Source: Gordionus sp. m RMFG-2023
Taxonomy: Eukaryota > Nematomorpha > Gordioida > Chordodea > Parachordodidae
DNA length: 64,000 nucleotides
Assembly: GCF_954871325.1 (NCBI RefSeq)
Contig: NC_088776.1
Span: forward strand, 7,385,985 to 7,449,984
Reading direction: 5' to 3'
Shown here: positions 61,301-64,000 of the stretch, piece by piece
How positions within the stretch are numbered: position 1 is the stretch's first letter
Layout: each line of letters begins with the position of its first letter
Program-made: the position numbers and the translations under genes
Notes under the pieces: model-generated
The model's input: only the letters and a program-made list of their open reading frames with translations
What the model was told of the DNA's origin: nothing
The model's database searches: none

Positions 61301-63609
61301 CCTAGTAATTAATCTATGCAATAAAAACTAAATATTATATTCAAAAAAAACACCGATTATATATACAGCACATTTTGTTTAAGAAACAATGGGACATGAG
61401 AGAAAATTTCAAGAGGGAAATTTTTCCATTTTATCAAAGTCGATTCTAGGGCAAAATAAACTGAAAGTATAAAAGTAAGTTTTCTGTGGGAAAAAAATCG
61501 GTGTCTTTCCCTGGCCCAGGTAATGTCAAAAGTAGCAGTAGAATGCTTTAAACTTATTTTAGCAGTTTAATAAGGAAAAATGATCTATCAAGTGTAAAAA
61601 TTAAATTTATATTAAATTTTTTTATCAATTTATCTAAGCTTACATTTGTAACCTAACAAACAAGACTCAAATAAATATACAACTTTTTTTTCAATTATAA
61701 ATTTTAACAATAACATTAAATATATAAGATTTTATTGATAAGATATTTAAAATAAGAAAAATTAATTTCTCACCATTTTCTAGCCCAAGTCTTTTTGTTT
61801 CTAAAATTGGATTAGACTGGGCCAAGAGAGGAAAACATTTAATGAAGAAACTGTTAAACAAAGGGGTTCATTAAAGATTAAGATCATTTCTGCATTATCA
61901 CCAACAAAAATTCCATTTTTAGATTTTTTATACAACTAAAGGTTAGTGACATTACTTAATATGGAAGGCCAAGACATTATTATACTAAACGTTTCAGATT
62001 TTTTCTGTCAATAATTGTTCAATACAACCTGATATGTTTGATGATTTTGCCCTAATGGATTTTGTTATTAAAATTAGTCATTAAAAGATCTTATGCTGAT
62101 CTTTTCAACTATTTTATCAGTTTTCTTCATTTTTGGTTGTTGACTTGAATATGCTTAGATATTATGTGTTAGTTAGTTATGCCTAGCCTCACTAGGTTTT
62201 TTTTTTAAATAAAGCAGTGGCAAAATTATCTGGAATAATTGTTTTACTGAAATAAACTTTCCCAACATTTAAAATATTAAATGATATGAGAATTTATTTC
62301 ACACTCTTCCAATTTAATTTGGCTAAAATCATTCTCAACTCTTCTTCTATAATCTCCAGCATTACCGAGTATATTGTTCATAACATTGTCAAATATAGTG
62401 TATCCAATATCTTTGTACGAGAATAATTTTTTTATATAGTGCAAAAAGTAGAAAAAGCTACTTTTAAAAGTGGTATTTAACATTATAAAATTTATATTAA
62501 CCATAAAAGTTTTAGATTCTTATGTTTAGATATATATATTTTTTTTATTTTAGGCAAATTGGTAAACTTTTATTACCTTATGAAAAGTGTCTTTTTTTCT
62601 TCCAAATCCTTTTGATCCATATGTTTTTCAGTTTTATCATCATGAATTGAATCTTTGGTAGATTTACATTTTTCATCAATAGTCAGTGTATGTTTATCAT
62701 GAGTTTTTTTAATTTTTAAATATGCTTTAATCTGTTGATTCTTATTTTCGTGCTTAGTTTTGAGACCATCTAACTTTTCTTCAAAAGAATTTAAAACTTT
62801 AGTATACATAGTATTTTCATCATGTGCAGAATTTGCCTTTGTCTCGTTTAATGACTCAGCTTGATATTTTATTTTTGAAACTGACCAGTCAATTGCTATA
62901 GGTCTACCTAAATATAATATGGTTTCGTAATATTTGTATTAACATGTAACCATTTATTTCAGACCCATTTAATATTTCAATGGCTTTTTTTGCCTCTTCT
63001 AATTTAGAGAATTGAATAAATGCAAATCCACGATGTTGGTTGTGAGTTCCATTTTTAGGAAATTGGATATCATTTAATTGACCACAAATTAAAAATTTAT
63101 CTTTAATATCCTTAATAGTAGTCTATTGTATTTAATAAATTAAAAAATAATTGTCATATAAATTTAACCTTAAATGAGAGATTTCTGACAATCAAGCGAA
63201 ATTTTTTGTATTTAGTTAAATTTTTAACATTTTTCTTGTCTAAAAATTAGTTTTATTTATATGCAATTAATAAATTTACTAGGGTCCTTGGACAAAAATT
63301 TTGGAAAAACATTATGGGTACCAATTTTTTTAATCTTTACTTGTGCATCAATCGCATCCTTACTAAAAATAATTTTATAAAATAATATTAACTCATATCT
63401 TAACTTAGTAGTAAATGTTATATATCCTGTACTATTTGATGAATTCACTATATAAAACTTTTATTTAAATTATTAAATATCTAACTACATTTCGGTTTCA
63501 AAATATAACATCTTTTAAGAGGTCCTATATTAGAAAAGTGAATTTCTAACTCAGTTTCACTAATAGTCGAAGGCAACTTTTCTAGAATTAACGTCTTTTG
63601 CTGATCCAT
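55366..63609 (-). CDS. RBM28: RNA-binding protein 28 (Nop4 type), four RRMs, complete
   Basis: Nucleolar protein needed for large-subunit ribosome assembly (yeast Nop4) and linked to snRNPs in humans. Exons: 63609-63489, 63447-63405, 63362-63280, 63239-63169, 63122-62965, 62903-62577, 61057-60948, 60844-60490, 60013-59883, 58424-58204, 57717-57409, 56181 to about 55921, 55509-55366. All phases agree, giving about 777 residues (human 759). RRM1 starts at the ATG: TLILEKLPSTISETELEIHF, with GYITF. RRM2 (about 98-172): RLIVRNLSF, RGFAFIQF, PIAIDWSVSK. A charged linker follows. RRM3 (about 262-410): TLFIRNIPFESTQEDFKKVF and GRGFVKF, with roughly 50 extra residues before RLKVCLAIKRD. RRM4 (from about 500): VSPTRLTVHNLPKWVDNKFL, CYGFVEF, RRPIVQFAISNR. 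The Lys-rich tail is typical. The donor of the penultimate exon is uncertain (three GT choices). Confidence 0.92.
56348..56610. repeat. Purine tract of GAA/GAGAA repeats in an RBM28 intron
   Basis: About 250 plus-strand bases composed almost only of A and G (isolated C at 56494 and T at 56511), built from AAGAAG, AGAGAAG and GAAGAGAAG words. In the RBM28 pre-mRNA it is a CU-rich tract in the intron between exons 57409 and 56181, where polypyrimidine-binding proteins could act. Mirror-symmetric purine runs can form triplex DNA. Frames across it are not genes. Confidence 0.9.
56838..57122. mobile_element. hAT-like MITE, family 2, 285 bp, in an RBM28 intron
   Basis: Ends CAGAGACCTGGC and GGTCTCTG are inverted. 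Flanks ATATATGA and ATATATAT agree at 7 of 8 bases. The interior has repeated CCTGGGCCAGGCC and GGGCCGGGC words. Related to 7716-7970. Non-coding. Confidence 0.78.
57174..57306. mobile_element. hAT-like MITE, family 1, short diverged copy
   Basis: Begins TATTGTTGTTAAAAAAGTC, contains AACCAAAATAATATTATGT (shared with the copy at 37289) and ends near GGCTTTTTAAAAACACCTA. It lies next to the family-2 element in the same RBM28 intron. Confidence 0.6.
57353..57405. repeat. Two-copy 26-base tandem repeat at an RBM28 exon border
   Basis: The unit begins AATGGTGAATCAATTTTTAG and occurs twice in a row, ending four bases from the 3' end of the exon 57717-57409 on the minus strand. It is a recent slippage or template-switch duplication just inside the intron. 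Confidence 0.85.
61058..62576. other. Largest RBM28 intron
   Basis: The join AG/A across this 1.5-kb intron restores TLFIRNIPF exactly, so no exon is needed inside it. A 75-codon minus-strand frame at 62277-62504 is present but skipped. No complete transposon is seen. Confidence 0.7.
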
Positions 63610-64000
63610 GATATTATTTTTTAAATAAACTACAGAAATTCATAAAATACAAAGATCGTCTTATGTTCGATTGGTAATATAATATTTGACAGGCAACGTG
63701 AGATATGATGTCAAGTGATCTCAGTAGATAGGTATAATATAATTAAGTAAAAGAAAATAATTATATTGACTGCTATATTTGATTAAACATCTTACTATTA
63801 TATTTTTTATAATTTTAATTATCGAATCTTGTCAGTGTTATAAATGAGATTTATATTATATATTATCAATGTTATAAATGTCATATATATATATTATCAA
63901 TGATATAAATGTCATAGATACAAATCAATCATATTAATATATTTCATGAAGTGATTGCCAGTCAAATAAACATAATTAGTATATTGGCGACGTTGTCGAT
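63610..64000. other. Upstream region of RBM28 with a short tandem array
   Basis: The presumed promoter side of RBM28. Positions 63830-63920 hold about three imperfect copies of a 26-to-40-base unit containing TATCAATG.TATAAATGTCATA. No other gene is seen before the window ends. Confidence 0.5.

Noticed and set aside
62277-62504. 75-codon minus-strand frame inside RBM28
   Set aside because: It can be joined in phase, but the direct join of 62577 to 61057 restores the conserved TLFIRNIPF of RRM3 exactly, so this frame is intronic.

Overview
The window is AT-rich nuclear DNA from an invertebrate animal. Genes are split by introns with GT..AG borders, and many introns are only 40-60 bases. The proteins are animal ones: two kainate-type glutamate receptors, cytosolic seryl-tRNA synthetase, the nucleolar protein RBM28 and a likely MEI4. 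The phylum cannot be named safely from the sequence. I see no operon structure, CRISPR array, rRNA or tRNA gene, and nothing that can be assigned to a retrovirus, LTR element or other virus-like element.

Layout. 1-2.7 kb: last three visible exons of seryl-tRNA synthetase (+), followed by a complete 156-bp hAT-type MITE. 4.0-11.1 kb: a kainate-type receptor on the minus strand (GluR-A), with 15 coding exons found and only the signal-peptide exon missing. 11-25 kb: gene-poor DNA with a LINE remnant, a Merlin transposase remnant, a 324-bp MITE with a perfect 8-bp target duplication, a 430-bp foldback element and simple repeats. 25.1-27.0 kb: a compact four-exon gene that looks like MEI4, a meiotic double-strand-break factor. 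27-45.9 kb: gene-poor DNA with hAT-like elements. 45.9-54.95 kb: a second kainate-type receptor on the plus strand (GluR-B), 13 exons. 55.4-63.6 kb: a complete RBM28/Nop4-type gene on the minus strand, 13 exons, tail to tail with GluR-B.

The two receptors point away from each other with the MEI4-like gene between them. They share almost every intron position and phase, so they are duplicates of one ancestor. GluR-B has lost two introns and gained about 138 residues in the cytoplasmic M1-M2 loop, close to one lost intron. GluR-B also carries a possible alternative cassette for the first strand of its ligand-binding domain. Exon joins given below were worked out by hand from homology, splice signals and phase agreement. 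No transcript data were available.
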